64,000 bases of DNA. Source: an uncultured Clostridia bacterium (lineage in GTDB: Bacteria > Bacillota > Clostridia > Christensenellales > UBA1242). The stretch lies in NCBI GenBank assembly GCA_944381135.1, contig CALWJY010000013.1, forward strand, positions 1 through 64,000, written 5' to 3'. Position numbers and translations under genes: made by a program. How positions within the stretch are numbered: the first letter of the stretch is position 1; each line of letters starts with the position of its first letter. A model generated the notes under the pieces. It searched no databases, was not told the DNA's origin, and was given only the letters and a program-made list of their open reading frames with translations. Shown piece by piece: positions 1-8,532 of the stretch.

Positions 1-236
1 GGAGTGAACGCACCGATGGTGCACCAGTTGTCACGCCAGTGGCACAGCTGGGTAGCTATGTGCGGTTGAGATAAACGCTGAAAGCATCTAAGCGTGAAAC
101 TTGCCTCAAGATTAGATATCCCATAACTTAAGTTAGTAAGACCCCTTGCAGACCACAAGGTTGATAGGTCGCAGGTGTAAGTGCGTATATATAAAGGCAC
201 TCAGCTGAGCGATACTAATAGGTCGAGGGCTTAATC
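1..236 (+). rRNA. 23S ribosomal RNA, 3' end (partial)
   Basis: This is the last part of a 23S rRNA gene that starts before the window. The sequence holds the conserved domain VI tail, including the stretch around GGTGCACCAGTTGTC and the terminal GATACTAATAGGTCGAGGG block that precedes the mature 3' end. The exact 3' end is set by similarity to other bacterial 23S genes and may be off by a few bases. A spacer of about 270 bases with no tRNA separates it from the 5S gene. Confidence 0.96.
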
Positions 237-510
237 ACGGATTTAAAGCATTTAAGACTTCCTTCTAAGTGTGTAGTTGTCAGAGAACTTAATCTCTGAT
301 TGAATATTGTCAAAAATCCTATCCTCCTTTCTTTAAAAAATGGCAATATTCAAATATACCGATAATTCCAACAAGGAATGAGAATGATTAAACCGCTTGC
401 GGTTTTATGGTTAAAGAAAAACAAAATTTGTTTACAAAATTTATGTTTTTAGAAAACCATTAAAATTGAAAATTTTAATCATTCAACATCCACAGTTGCA
501 ATTATACCAT

Positions 511-627
511 AACCAGTGGCGATAGAGAGAAGGTCCACCTGTTCCCATCCCGAACACAGAAGTTAAGCTTCTCATCGTCGAAAATACTTGGCTGGCGACG
601 GCCTGGGAAAATAGAACACTGCTGGTT
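511..627 (+). rRNA. 5S ribosomal RNA
   Basis: The gene has a typical 5S layout: self-complementary ends (AACCAGTGGC at the start, CACTGCTGGTT at the end), the conserved CCCATCCCGAACAC loop and a length near 117 bases. It follows the 23S gene in the usual order and is directly followed by an intrinsic terminator, so it closes the rRNA operon. Confidence 0.96.
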
Positions 628-634
628 AATGATG

Positions 635-663
635 AAACAGACCGCATGAGGTCTGTTTTTTCT
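635..663 (+). terminator. rRNA operon terminator
   Basis: A perfect 9-bp stem (AAACAGACC / GGTCTGTTT, loop GCATGA) is followed by a T run, eight bases after the 5S gene. Confidence 0.9.
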
Positions 664-809
664 TTTATATGAATGATAGATTTTAATGAAAATCATAGAA
701 ACGGTCATTGACCGTCACTGACCCAGTGTCTGCGAGTATACAAAAGTTTTTTTTGTATATAACCATTTTCGAATGAGAGGTTTCGGGCTTAAAATAGAAA
801 AAATGACTG

Positions 810-838
810 TTGACAATTTCCAATTTGTGTGATATACT
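810..838 (+). promoter_or_regulatory. Sigma-A type promoter for the 877 gene
   Basis: TTGACA at 810-815 and TATACT at 833-838 are separated by exactly 17 bases. The predicted transcript starts about 35 bases before the ATG at 877. Confidence 0.75.
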
Positions 839-876
839 TTTTCTGAAATTAACTTAAAAATTGGAGATAGAACTTT

Positions 877-1521
877 ATGGAAGCACAATTATTCAATGAA
901 CTTGATATTTTTAGAACGGAAGCCATTTTTTTTGATTCGATGATAAAATCGGACTATTCATATGTGAAAAGTTTGACTGACCATATGGAATTTTTGTTGC
1001 AAGAGTTTAAACATCTTGAAAGACAAAATGGAAACGATCCAAAGACAAAACGAGATTTGGAAAAAGGAATGAGTTTAACATCAGATTTAATGCAGAAAGG
1101 TTTGCGAATTTCAAGTGTGCTTCTTGGGGTTGATAAAAAAATTCAACGAAATATGAATTATTTTGATTCAATTTTAGAAGCGCCTCTTGAGGATGATGAG
1201 AAAGCCGAATTGAGACAAATTAACAAAGAAGTTTTAAACTGCATAATAAAATCTGCACAAGGAGATATGACTCCAGATGATTTTTTCAAAATTAATGCCT
1301 ATACTGTAAGGCGATTGGAATTGATTGTTCCTAAGATTGATGAAATGTGTTTTAATGGTCTTGACATGAGTCTGCTCAATGGACAAATTGAAGATATTAA
1401 AAGAATTGTGGTTTCTGAAAATTGTACAAGACCGGCAATAAATCAATATGCTGCAAGTTGCAAGGAAGCCAAAGATTTTTATGCTGAGGTTTCAAAAGCA
1501 ATTGGCGGTGAGGGAAAATAG
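877..1521 (+). CDS. Unrecognised helical protein, 214 aa
   Basis: I do not recognise this family. The ORF is preceded by a good promoter and a GGAGAT ribosome site 9 bases before ATG, so it is a real gene. The product is highly charged, rich in Glu, Lys, Asp and Leu, with no signal peptide or membrane segment, and should be a cytoplasmic mostly alpha-helical protein. Its C-terminus ends GGEGK, like the end of the next gene (GEGKS), and the two products are similar in length and composition. They may be diverged paralogues in one transcription unit: the gap is only 43 bases and has no terminator. No function can be assigned. Confidence 0.75.
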   Translation: MEAQLFNELDIFRTEAIFFDSMIKSDYSYVKSLTDHMEFLLQEFKHLERQNGNDPKTKRDLEKGMSLTSDLMQKGLRISSVLLGVDKKIQRNMNYFDSILEAPLEDDEKAELRQINKEVLNCIIKSAQGDMTPDDFFKINAYTVRRLELIVPKIDEMCFNGLDMSLLNGQIEDIKRIVVSENCTRPAINQYAASCKEAKDFYAEVSKAIGGEGK

Positions 1522-1564
1522 AATTTCATAAAAACGGTCACATTTGGTGGTTTTGGAGGTTGAT

Positions 1565-2200
1565 ATGGAAAGAGCGTTGTATGACAAGTTGGTTGCATGG
1601 AAAAAGAATTGTCTTGAGCCTGCAAGAAAACAAATTGGAGAATATATTAAAGAAATTAATGGCAATCTTGAAAAGCTCAGCGGTTGGAAAAAATCTGACA
1701 GTGTTTTGAGGCGCACAAAAGATGGCATGGCAGGAAGAATGATTGAGCAATCGCTTGAACGAATTGATGATTTTTGCCGTCTTTCTCTTGTTTATTTGGG
1801 AATTCTGCAAACTCAGCAAGCACAAATCAAGGAAGATTTAAAAATGGTTGTCAGTCAGACAAATCTTAACCTTTCCTATGACGAGCGAAAACAAATGGAA
1901 AACCTCAACAAAAAAGAAGAAAAGGCTTGTGTTTTGTGGAAAGAGGGAATAAGGTCGAGTTGTTTTGCAAGGGCAATCAGCGTTGTGAGGATTAAGAAAG
2001 CAGAAATTCTTAGGCAAATTGAAGTTTCTCCAGAAAGGGCGGAAATGCTTGAGAAACATATTGATAAGAGAAGCATTGAGTTGAATCAGATTTCAGACAA
2101 AGCCGGTTTGCGAATGCAGGAATATAAAGAAAGTTTTGAAAAGTTCTCAGTAAGTCACAATGCTATTGTTAATGAAGTTGCAGGCGAGGGAAAATCTTAA
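1565..2200 (+). CDS. Unrecognised helical protein, 211 aa
   Basis: The start is the ATG at 1565, six bases after a GGAGG site at 1555-1559; an ORF extension upstream to 1544 would place the ribosome site inside the gene. The product is cytoplasmic, charged and predicted helical, with long heptad-like stretches and no known motif. It shares the GEGK C-terminal ending and general composition with the upstream gene, so the pair are probably co-transcribed and possibly paralogous. A hairpin terminator follows at 2323. No function can be assigned; it is likely restricted to this lineage. Confidence 0.75.
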   Translation: MERALYDKLVAWKKNCLEPARKQIGEYIKEINGNLEKLSGWKKSDSVLRRTKDGMAGRMIEQSLERIDDFCRLSLVYLGILQTQQAQIKEDLKMVVSQTNLNLSYDERKQMENLNKKEEKACVLWKEGIRSSCFARAISVVRIKKAEILRQIEVSPERAEMLEKHIDKRSIELNQISDKAGLRMQEYKESFEKFSVSHNAIVNEVAGEGKS

Positions 2201-2322
2201 GCATCTTTAAGCATTTTGCAAGCTTAAAAGTTTCATTGATTAAAATAAAATGCAAAAAGATTTTGTGCTTTTGAACATATGGAAAAACAAGAAATAGAAA
2301 AAAACAAAAATAAGGAAACAAA

Positions 2323-2345
2323 AAACAGCCGGTGGCTGTTTTTCA
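2323..2345 (+). terminator. Intrinsic terminator after the 877-2200 pair
   Basis: AAACAGCC-GGT-GGCTGTTT is followed by a T-rich stretch. The flanking A and T runs could let it act in both directions between the converging genes at 2200 and 2383. Confidence 0.8.
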
Positions 2346-2382
2346 TTTTATTTAAATTTTTTTGTTTAATATCAATTTTTGT

Positions 2383-2991
2383 TTAATCATTTTTTCCGCC
2401 TTTTCCATCTTGGCTTGCAGATGTGCGGTTTGTTGTTTTGCTGTTTTCAAACTTTTTGCCGGCCTTGGTGCTTAGAATCATGGCTTCATTCAATGTCAAT
2501 CCTTTTTCAAGTTCTTTGCCAAAAATGATTTTGTGTTTTTCGTTTGCTTTTTGATATGCTCCTTGCGGAGATTTGCTTTCAAGGATGGAATCTATGCAAA
2601 CATACAATTTGACATATGTCCAGGCAAGATAGGCGTTCATTTCAAACCAACCCTCAGGATAAGCCGAACTTTCCATTCTTTTTGAGGTTCCAAAGGTCAG
2701 AAATTCTGGAAATTTAAAAAATTCGGTGAGCGTTTGGTGGAATTTTTCTCGTGCTTCGTCTCTGCTTTTGCTTGTTTTTTTGCATTCGGCTTCAAGAAGA
2801 TTGACAACATTTGCTTCCATTTCTTGACTTCTTCGGCTTATTTCCGCACAACTCTTTCCAATTTGGTCGTCAGTTTTCTGAGGGATATATCTTGTCATTC
2901 CACTTCCATAGGTCAGGGCAACGGAAGCGAGGTGTTTTTGATTGCGCGAAACGCTTTCAACAATCTCTTTCAAATCGTCTAAAGATTTCAT
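2383..2991 (-). CDS. Unrecognised cytoplasmic protein, 202 aa
   Basis: The start was set to the ATG at 2991 because AAAGGAG lies five bases before it; eleven further upstream codons are probably untranslated. The product is soluble, with a helical N-terminal half rich in charged residues, a central aromatic patch around the segment FFKFPEF, and a low-complexity C-terminal tail (TSASQDGKGGKND). No family is recognised. It converges on the two helical genes upstream and is divergent from the gene at 3220. The central aromatic stretch recalls phasin-like or phage structural helices only vaguely, so I give no function. Confidence 0.7.
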   Translation of the reverse strand: MKSLDDLKEIVESVSRNQKHLASVALTYGSGMTRYIPQKTDDQIGKSCAEISRRSQEMEANVVNLLEAECKKTSKSRDEAREKFHQTLTEFFKFPEFLTFGTSKRMESSAYPEGWFEMNAYLAWTYVKLYVCIDSILESKSPQGAYQKANEKHKIIFGKELEKGLTLNEAMILSTKAGKKFENSKTTNRTSASQDGKGGKND

Positions 2992-3165
2992 CCATTCTCC
3001 TTTTATGTGTTTATGATATGCCATAATTTGCTGTTTGTCAATGGTGTTTTTTTAAAATTATTTGCATTTTCACGAAAATTTGACAAAATTTGGTAAATTT
3101 TTATGAAAAATTGAAAAATTTGTCTATTTTTGGTGATAAATTGTGTCTTGTTCAAAAATTGGGGG

Positions 3166-3194
3166 TTGACAGGTGGCAAGAATGGTGATAGAAT
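3166..3194 (+). promoter_or_regulatory. Promoter for the 3220 gene
   Basis: TTGACA (3166-3171) and TAGAAT (3189-3194) are 17 bases apart. The -10 box covers an upstream in-frame ATG, which argues that translation begins further down, at 3220. Confidence 0.75.
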
Positions 3195-3219
3195 GAAAAC
3201 AGCAAAAGAGGAGGAATTG

Positions 3220-4194
3220 ATGCAAGAAGAGGCGAAAACAATCACAAATTTATATAGAGTGGACAGGTATGCTGTCAGCAATGTGAGTCGAAGAAGAGAA
3301 ATTTTGAAGAACAAAGGACAACTTCCTGTCTATGACAAATTTTATGAATATTTCCTTGTGGCTGGCGACCATTCAATTGTCCGAATCACAAATTTTGAAG
3401 AAGGTGTTTGCAAAGTCTATGTCTATGACCACGAGTTGACGTGCACTTTGCCTGTGAGAGTTGATGAAGAGGGGTTTCAATATATTGACTACACCGATTT
3501 CAACAAAGTGCGAAAATGTGCCATGATTTATGACTATGCAGTGACAGAACTTAGGAAAATGGGCAGGAAAGAGGCTCTCAAATCTCCAATTTTTGAATTG
3601 AAAAGAAAAACAGAGTCCATTTTGTTGTTGGATAGATATGACGAAGTGGACAAATTGAACATACCTCGTGATGTTTTGAGAAAATTGCAGAAACGATGTG
3701 ATTATTTGGCTTATGCATATGCAAAAGAATGGAGAGGTGTCATAAGTCTTGACACGGTTCACAGATTTTCAGACATTGAAAGTTTGAAAGAATATATTGA
3801 AACAAACGATTTGTCAACTGAAGATGGTGAGGGAGAAGACAAACGAATTGAGAAATTTGCCATTGCTGAGGTTGACGAAGAAGAATATGACCCGCTTATT
3901 GAAGTCAGAGACCAAGAGAACGAGGCGATGAGATATTATGATGTTGAACCAATTGTCAAAAATGATAAATTTGTCAAACAACTTCGAAAAGACATAATCA
4001 AAGCGCTTAAATTGGAATATAAACTCACCATACTAAACCGACAGAAAGAAAAAGAAGTCATCAAAAATGGCGAAGACAGTGGCAGAGCAAAAAGATTGGA
4101 CAGAAAAATTGGTATGAGATATCACGACTATGTTTGTCAGACAGTGTATGCAGTCAATTTGAATGATGACATGAAATTGGACAAAAATTTGTGA
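3220..4194 (+). CDS. Unrecognised acidic protein, 324 aa
   Basis: The start at 3220 follows a strong GAGGAGG site (five-base spacer) and lies downstream of the promoter -10 box; earlier in-frame ATGs overlap that promoter. The protein is cytoplasmic and charged, with a beta-rich segment near the N-terminus (residues about 45-100) followed by helical parts and a strongly acidic linker with runs of Glu and Asp near residues 200-235. The C-terminal part is basic. No known motif or catalytic signature was recognised. It stands alone as a single-gene unit. Confidence 0.7.
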   Translation: MQEEAKTITNLYRVDRYAVSNVSRRREILKNKGQLPVYDKFYEYFLVAGDHSIVRITNFEEGVCKVYVYDHELTCTLPVRVDEEGFQYIDYTDFNKVRKCAMIYDYAVTELRKMGRKEALKSPIFELKRKTESILLLDRYDEVDKLNIPRDVLRKLQKRCDYLAYAYAKEWRGVISLDTVHRFSDIESLKEYIETNDLSTEDGEGEDKRIEKFAIAEVDEEEYDPLIEVRDQENEAMRYYDVEPIVKNDKFVKQLRKDIIKALKLEYKLTILNRQKEKEVIKNGEDSGRAKRLDRKIGMRYHDYVCQTVYAVNLNDDMKLDKNL

Positions 4195-4311
4195 TTTTCT
4201 TGAATTAAAACGCAAAAACAAAGATTTAACGAATTTTACGAATTTAATTTGATTTTTTATTCAATTTTGTTTACTATAATAAAGTATATAAGTTTAAAAG
4301 AGGAGAAGAAA

Positions 4312-4688
4312 ATGGCTTTAGATTATAAAACAGTGAAAGCAGATTTGATTGCAAAAGGTTTGGCGAATGAAGAACTTGTTGCATTTGGACAAATGTCAGC
4401 GCTTGGGCATACCTTGGTGGTGCAATTGGTGGAGCAATCGCAGGTGCAACAGCGAAGAAACACGCAATCAAGCATGGTGACAAAATTACAGTGATTCCTT
4501 TCAACAACAAGGAAATTTTGTATGGCGAAGCCTATGAAATTGACAAATCAAAAATTCAAAAGGCAAAAGTTGGATTTTCAGGGCTTAAAATCAAAACAGT
4601 TGATGGAAAGAAAAGGAAGTTTTCAATTAATTCAGGAAAGGATAACCTCAAAAAAATCTTGGAAAAACTTGAATTAAGCGCAAAATAA
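4312..4688 (+). pseudogene. Frameshifted gene: glycine-zipper plus PH-like domain
   Basis: The reading frame starting at ATG 4312 (ribosome site GAGGAG eight bases before) runs through SALG and then enters a frame that ends at 4494. The adjacent -1 frame continues as a sensible protein: a glycine-zipper stretch (GGAIGGAIAGA), a basic patch, then a beta-rich domain ending at 4688 that resembles a small bacterial PH-like fold. One missing G in the GGG run at 4405-4407 would restore a single protein of about 125 residues. This is a real mutation, a sequence error, or a programmed shift. The C-terminal half alone (from a GTG at 4491) has no ribosome site, so independent translation is unlikely. 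Confidence 0.6.
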
Positions 4689-4707
4689 TTTCAATTTGAA
4701 AATAAAG

Positions 4708-4733
4708 CACCTTTTATTTAAGGTGTTTTTATT
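4708..4733 (+). terminator. Intrinsic terminator
   Basis: CACCTT-N6-AAGGTG followed by five T, 20 bases after the frameshifted gene. Confidence 0.75.
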
Positions 4734-4741
4734 TTTCAATA

Positions 4742-4770
4742 TTGACAATTTGAATCAATTTTGTTATACT
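4742..4770 (+). promoter_or_regulatory. Promoter for the 4838 gene
   Basis: TTGACA (4742-4747) and TATACT (4765-4770) with a 17-base spacer. Confidence 0.75.
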
Positions 4771-4837
4771 TTCATTCGAATTAAAAAATGTTGACACAAT
4801 TTGATGTCATTTTTAATATTTAATTGGAGAAGAAAAA

Positions 4838-5434
4838 ATGAAATATGAGGAAAGATATTGCAGAACTTTTAAATGTTCAAATTTGGAGGAGTTGACGAAT
4901 GCTTTAAATCAGGGTAGATGTTTTAGAAAAGGAATCTATTATTATTTCCTTTCCTTGAAGGGAAGAGCATATGGTGGAAAACCTTTGCCAAAAGATGTTG
5001 TATATTTGAGATATACGCCGAAAACAAGCAGAACAACTGTCAAGGTGGACTATTTTAAATTTGTGCCAACGGACGATGAAAATGAAAAAGTTTATTTTGG
5101 AAAAGAATTGCAAGATTTGATTTGTACGGAAATGAAAGTGTGGACGAGAAACTTCAATCCGCAAAATCACAGAATTGTTGGTGGCGGGGATTTTAGATTT
5201 TATTTGGATGCCATCCCAGACGAAGTTTTCTTTGAGGACGGCTTTGTTGAAAAGGTTAAATCAACCATCAAAGAAAATCTGACGGGTTCAAAATGGCACC
5301 GAGTCAATGTTGAAAATGTGATGTTTATGGACATTGAAAACAGCAGAGACAGAAGAGAAGATGCTGACAAAAGTGTCGAAGAAAGTGTTAATGCTTCAAA
5401 AAATGCAAAAACAAAACAAACAGAGAAGAAATAA
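4838..5434 (+). CDS. Unrecognised protein, 198 aa
   Basis: Own promoter 68 bases upstream and a TTGGAGAAG ribosome site directly before the ATG support this gene. The product has no signal peptide or membrane segment. The first 140 residues alternate aromatic and charged residues in a way that suggests an alpha/beta fold, with a conserved-looking GGGDFRFYLD turn. The last 35 residues are a highly charged, low-complexity tail (KSVEESVNASKNAKTKQ), probably disordered. No family was recognised. It is monocistronic: a tRNA with its own promoter follows. Confidence 0.7.
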   Translation: MKYEERYCRTFKCSNLEELTNALNQGRCFRKGIYYYFLSLKGRAYGGKPLPKDVVYLRYTPKTSRTTVKVDYFKFVPTDDENEKVYFGKELQDLICTEMKVWTRNFNPQNHRIVGGGDFRFYLDAIPDEVFFEDGFVEKVKSTIKENLTGSKWHRVNVENVMFMDIENSRDRREDADKSVEESVNASKNAKTKQTEKK

Positions 5435-5526
5435 GTGAGCAAAGCGGTTGAGTGCAATTGTTTGATTTTTTAAAAAGTTGATGTAATTGTCAATTTAAAA
5501 AAATTAAAAATATTTTTGAAATTTTA

Positions 5527-5555
5527 TTGACTTTATTTTTCAAATTTTATATAAT
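5527..5555 (+). promoter_or_regulatory. Promoter of tRNA-Asn
   Basis: TTGACT (5527-5532) and TATAAT (5550-5555) with a 17-base spacer, 21 bases before the tRNA 5' end. Confidence 0.8.
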
Positions 5556-5575
5556 ATTGCAGTAACCGTTGATAT

Positions 5576-5650
5576 TCCTCAGTAGCTCAGCGGTGGAGCA
5601 GGCGGCTGTTAACCGCAAGGTCGTAGGTTCAAATCCTACCTGAGGAGCCA
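5576..5650 (+). tRNA. tRNA-Asn (GTT)
   Basis: The cloverleaf is complete: acceptor TCCTCAG/CTGAGGA, D-arm, anticodon loop CTGTTAA with anticodon GTT at 5608-5610, T-loop TTCAAAT, discriminator G, and CCA encoded in the gene. It has its own promoter and terminator. Confidence 0.97.
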
Positions 5651-5657
5651 AAAGAAG

Positions 5658-5683
5658 CATGACACAAAAGTCATGTTTTTTTT
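5658..5683 (+). terminator. tRNA-Asn terminator
   Basis: CATGAC-N6-GTCATG followed by eight T. The same hairpin is duplicated after the damaged tRNA copy near 5920. Confidence 0.85.
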
Positions 5684-5792
5684 ATTAAACCTTGCGGTTG
5701 TGTCACGGAAGTGACACGATTTGCTTTGCAAATCAACAGCCGCAGGCTGAACGCGGAGCGACAGCGGAGAGAAACAAACGAAGTTTGGATTA

Positions 5793-5913
5793 AACCGCAA
5801 GGTCGTAGGTTCACCCGTTCCGGCGGGGCAACATGAAGGGATGTTGCCCGTTAAGACTGAAAATTCAACACTGTTGAATTTTCCAAGACGTCTTAACCCT
5901 ACCTGAGGAGCCA
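5793..5913 (+). pseudogene. Broken tandem copy of the tRNA-Asn 3' half
   Basis: From 5793 the sequence repeats the anticodon-stem 3' strand, variable loop and start of the T-arm of the intact tRNA-Asn. It is interrupted within the T-loop at 5814 and resumes at 5898 with the rest of the T-arm, acceptor strand and CCA. The downstream terminator and the next 50 bases (to about 5984) are also repeated. The first 34 bases of the tRNA are missing, so this copy cannot make a tRNA. It arose by a tandem duplication of roughly 180 bases and then gained an insertion. Confidence 0.85.
5814..5897. mobile_element. 84-bp hairpin insertion in the tRNA-Asn remnant
   Basis: The inserted piece replaces three T-loop bases and is made almost wholly of inverted repeats: GGGCAACAT/ATGTTGCCC (5826-5849), then a nested hairpin with outer arms GTTAAGAC/GTCTTAAC (5850-5857, 5890-5897) and inner arms GAAAATTCAAC/GTTGAATTTTC (loop ACT). 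The insertion ends exactly at the outer arm. It codes for nothing. Its shape suggests a small palindromic mobile element or a replication-slippage product. Confidence 0.55.
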
Positions 5914-6069
5914 AAAGAAGCATGACACAAAAGTCATGTTTTTTTTATTAAACCTTGCGGTTGTGTCACGGAAGTGACACGATTTTTTTGCTAAGTAGTC
6001 ATATTTATTGATTTTTATTTGATTTTTGTGGTAAACTCTTTTTAAATTAAAAAAATGAGGAGTTTTTAA

Positions 6070-6807
6070 ATGAATCCAGAAATTTTTGGTTGGGAGCATC
6101 TCACATTTCTTGCAATTTTTGTTGTTTTTATGATTTTATGTTTGGTGCTTTTTAAAATTTATGCAAAAAGCAGACAAGTTCAAGACATTATTGTGCGAAG
6201 TGTTGGGCTGCTTTTGTTTATTTTCATTTTATGGAACAGAATTGCAATTTGCATTTCAAATCATGATGCATCTCACATCATTCCAGACACTTTTTGTGGC
6301 ATGAGCGGTTTGGTTTTGGCACTTGCAGTGATTTTTGGCAAGCGTGACAACAATGTGCTTCATTTTGTGTTCTATTTTGCCATTCTTGGCGGTTTCATAA
6401 CAATGATATATCCTGATTTCATCGGTCAAAGCTCTTCAATATTTTATTCCAACACAATTTCTGGGCTTTTGCATCACAGTTTCAGTTTCTTCCTGTGCCT
6501 TTTGCTTTGCGTGGCAGGTTGGTTTCATCCAAACATTAAAAAGTGGAGCAATGTTGCAATTGGGTTTATGGCATACATCACCGTTGGTGCATTTTTGATG
6601 TCAGTGTTTGGCTATGATGATGCGTTCTACATCATGCATCCAATTCTTTCAGGAACGCCACTTACTGTTTGGGTTTTGATTCCAGTCTTTGCCGTGCTTT
6701 ATTTTGGTTTTATGGGAATCTATGAAATTGTCAGGAGGAAAATACATAAACCTGGAAATGATGAAACTTATTCCAAAATTCAAAAAGTTTTAAATGAAAA
6801 ATTTTAA
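6070..6807 (+). CDS. YwaF/TIGR02206-like integral membrane protein
   Basis: The 245-residue product has about six or seven hydrophobic segments spread over the length, a short N-terminus and a charged C-terminal tail. The pattern of a histidine pair (LHHSFSFFLC) in a mid-protein membrane helix, together with the spacing of helices, matches the TIGR02206/YwaF family of small integral membrane proteins (related to eukaryotic TMEM164). The biochemical role of the bacterial family is not established. A GAGGAG site sits eight bases before the ATG. It follows the tRNA-Asn remnant and appears monocistronic. Confidence 0.7.
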   Translation: MNPEIFGWEHLTFLAIFVVFMILCLVLFKIYAKSRQVQDIIVRSVGLLLFIFILWNRIAICISNHDASHIIPDTFCGMSGLVLALAVIFGKRDNNVLHFVFYFAILGGFITMIYPDFIGQSSSIFYSNTISGLLHHSFSFFLCLLLCVAGWFHPNIKKWSNVAIGFMAYITVGAFLMSVFGYDDAFYIMHPILSGTPLTVWVLIPVFAVLYFGFMGIYEIVRRKIHKPGNDETYSKIQKVLNEKF

Positions 6808-6924
6808 CATATAAAGAAATCAATTATAAAATGTGAGAAACTTGGGAAATTTGGCAAATCATTTGACAAAATCCGACTCCCGTGTTATTCTTGGCATAGC
6901 AAAGCGCATGGGATAGAGGGGATT

Positions 6925-8127
6925 ATGATTACAATAAGAAAAATTTGGACAGAAGATTTCGAAACGAAAAAAGGTGAAAAAGGGACAAGACTTTCGTGCC
7001 AAATTGACACAAACGGAAAAAAAGATGTTTTGTTTTTGGAATGTGAGAAAAAATGGTCATAATATTTGATGACAGAACGCGCAGATGGTTTTGTGTTTCT
7101 GCTTTTGCCAGTTGCAATGCGTGAGGGGCATGACATTGCAAGTTATTTGCCAATCACAAAGCTGTTTAAGGAAAATTTGGACAAAACGCTCATTCCTATG
7201 TTGTCAGAAAATGACAAGACTTTATATCACACCAAAATTTTTGCTGAAACTGAAGAAAAATTGATTGGCGGTTCTGCTGTTGGAACGGCAAATTCTCTTG
7301 GTGTGGATTCTTTTTACACCATTTATAAATATGGGAATTGCGATGACGAAAGCATGAGAATTACGCATTTTTATATGAGAGCAATTTCTTTTGACCTGTG
7401 GAGGACACATTCAAAAAATTTATTTGAACTCTTAAGAAAGAAAAAACATTGTTATGACAGATATCGTCTTGTTTCAAAAGAACTTGGCAAGAAATTGATT
7501 TTGACATTTTCCAATTTCATAAAGTTTTTGTGCCATATGTATGGTTATGTTCACACAACCGTTCATGTCTACATCACGCTTGCGGAAATTTTGTGCTTCA
7601 AGAAACTTTGGCAGACATACCTTTTTTCAGCAGGTTTTACTGACAAAACTCTCTCAATGGCTGACACCCGCCATGAAGATTGTGCACACTATGAAATGGC
7701 GTTGACAGATGCTGTGACAGTGAGCGACTTGAAAGTGATATGCTCTGGCCATGATGTGTCACGTTTTGACAAAACAAACATTCTTGCAGATTATGCCCCT
7801 GCACAAAAATATTTAAGACCTTGCTTCAATTTCATGCAACTTAGAAAGGATATGAAGAACTGCGGAAGGGCACTTTGTCCAAAATGTCTTCGTTTACTTG
7901 TTGCTGCAGACCTTGCAGGGAATCTTGAAAAATTTAAAAATGTGGTGAACATTGAAAAATATAAGCGTCATCGTCGAAGATATATTCGCATTGTTGTTTG
8001 GGGAAGAAATAGGTCTCCATTTTTAAACGAACTCTATGGCCGTTGCGTTGAGAAATATCCCAAAATGGTTAAAAGCATTGAAAGGTTTCGTCGATTTGTG
8101 ACATTTGATTGGAAGAAAAAAGCATAA
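6925..8127 (+). pseudogene. PP-loop ATPase-like gene split by an in-frame stop
   Basis: Translation from ATG 6925 gives 45 residues and stops at TAA (7060-7062). The same frame then continues without a break to 8127 with YLMTERADGF, so one base change separates the two parts. The whole protein would be about 400 residues. The distal part has a degenerate PP-loop (NSLGVDSFYT in place of SGGVDS), and near the C-terminus a CPKCLRLL zinc-type pair, an arrangement I know from PP-loop (adenine-nucleotide alpha-hydrolase) proteins found in surface-polysaccharide clusters. The product would activate a substrate with ATP. Re-initiation at ATG 7066 could still make most of the protein, but no good ribosome site precedes it. 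Confidence 0.6.
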
Positions 8128-8532
8128 ATTTTGTTTGTGCAATATTTTGACAAGATCAACATTCATAAGTGTCTTTTAGGCATCTTTTTTTTGAATTTGA
8201 AGATTTAAAATTTCAGTTGAAGCCGAAGCCCTGAATTTTAAAGAAAATTTAAAAGTCATTTCCAGGGTTTTGAAAACATTAAGATTGATTTTTCTTCCTT
8301 ATATTTTGTTTTTCTTTTTAATAATGTGATTTATTTTTAAAACCATCAATTTCCAATTAAAACTTTCATTTTTCCGACTTTTTCAAGTCCAAATTTAAGC
8401 ATTTGAGCATATTCGACAACTTGCAACGCATCGCGACAAAATCGAACATTTTTCTTTTTCTCAAATTTATTTCAGTGTGATATCATCATCATGTTTTGCA
8501 AAGCAATTAAAAGTTTAAAGGAGAAAAAGAAA
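8128..8532. promoter_or_regulatory. Intergenic region before the Spo0A-like gene, with one 0A-box match
   Basis: These 405 bases hold no gene. At 8412-8418 TTCGACA (TGTCGAA on the other strand) matches the core of the Spo0A binding box, 115 bases before the start codon. A 7-base match is expected by chance several times in a window of this size and it also occurs inside unrelated genes here, so autoregulation is only a suggestion. Confidence 0.3.

Noticed and set aside
5636..6099. Minus-strand ORFs over the duplicated tRNA-Asn region
   Set aside because: Created by the tandem duplication (they share the same ending); no ribosome sites.
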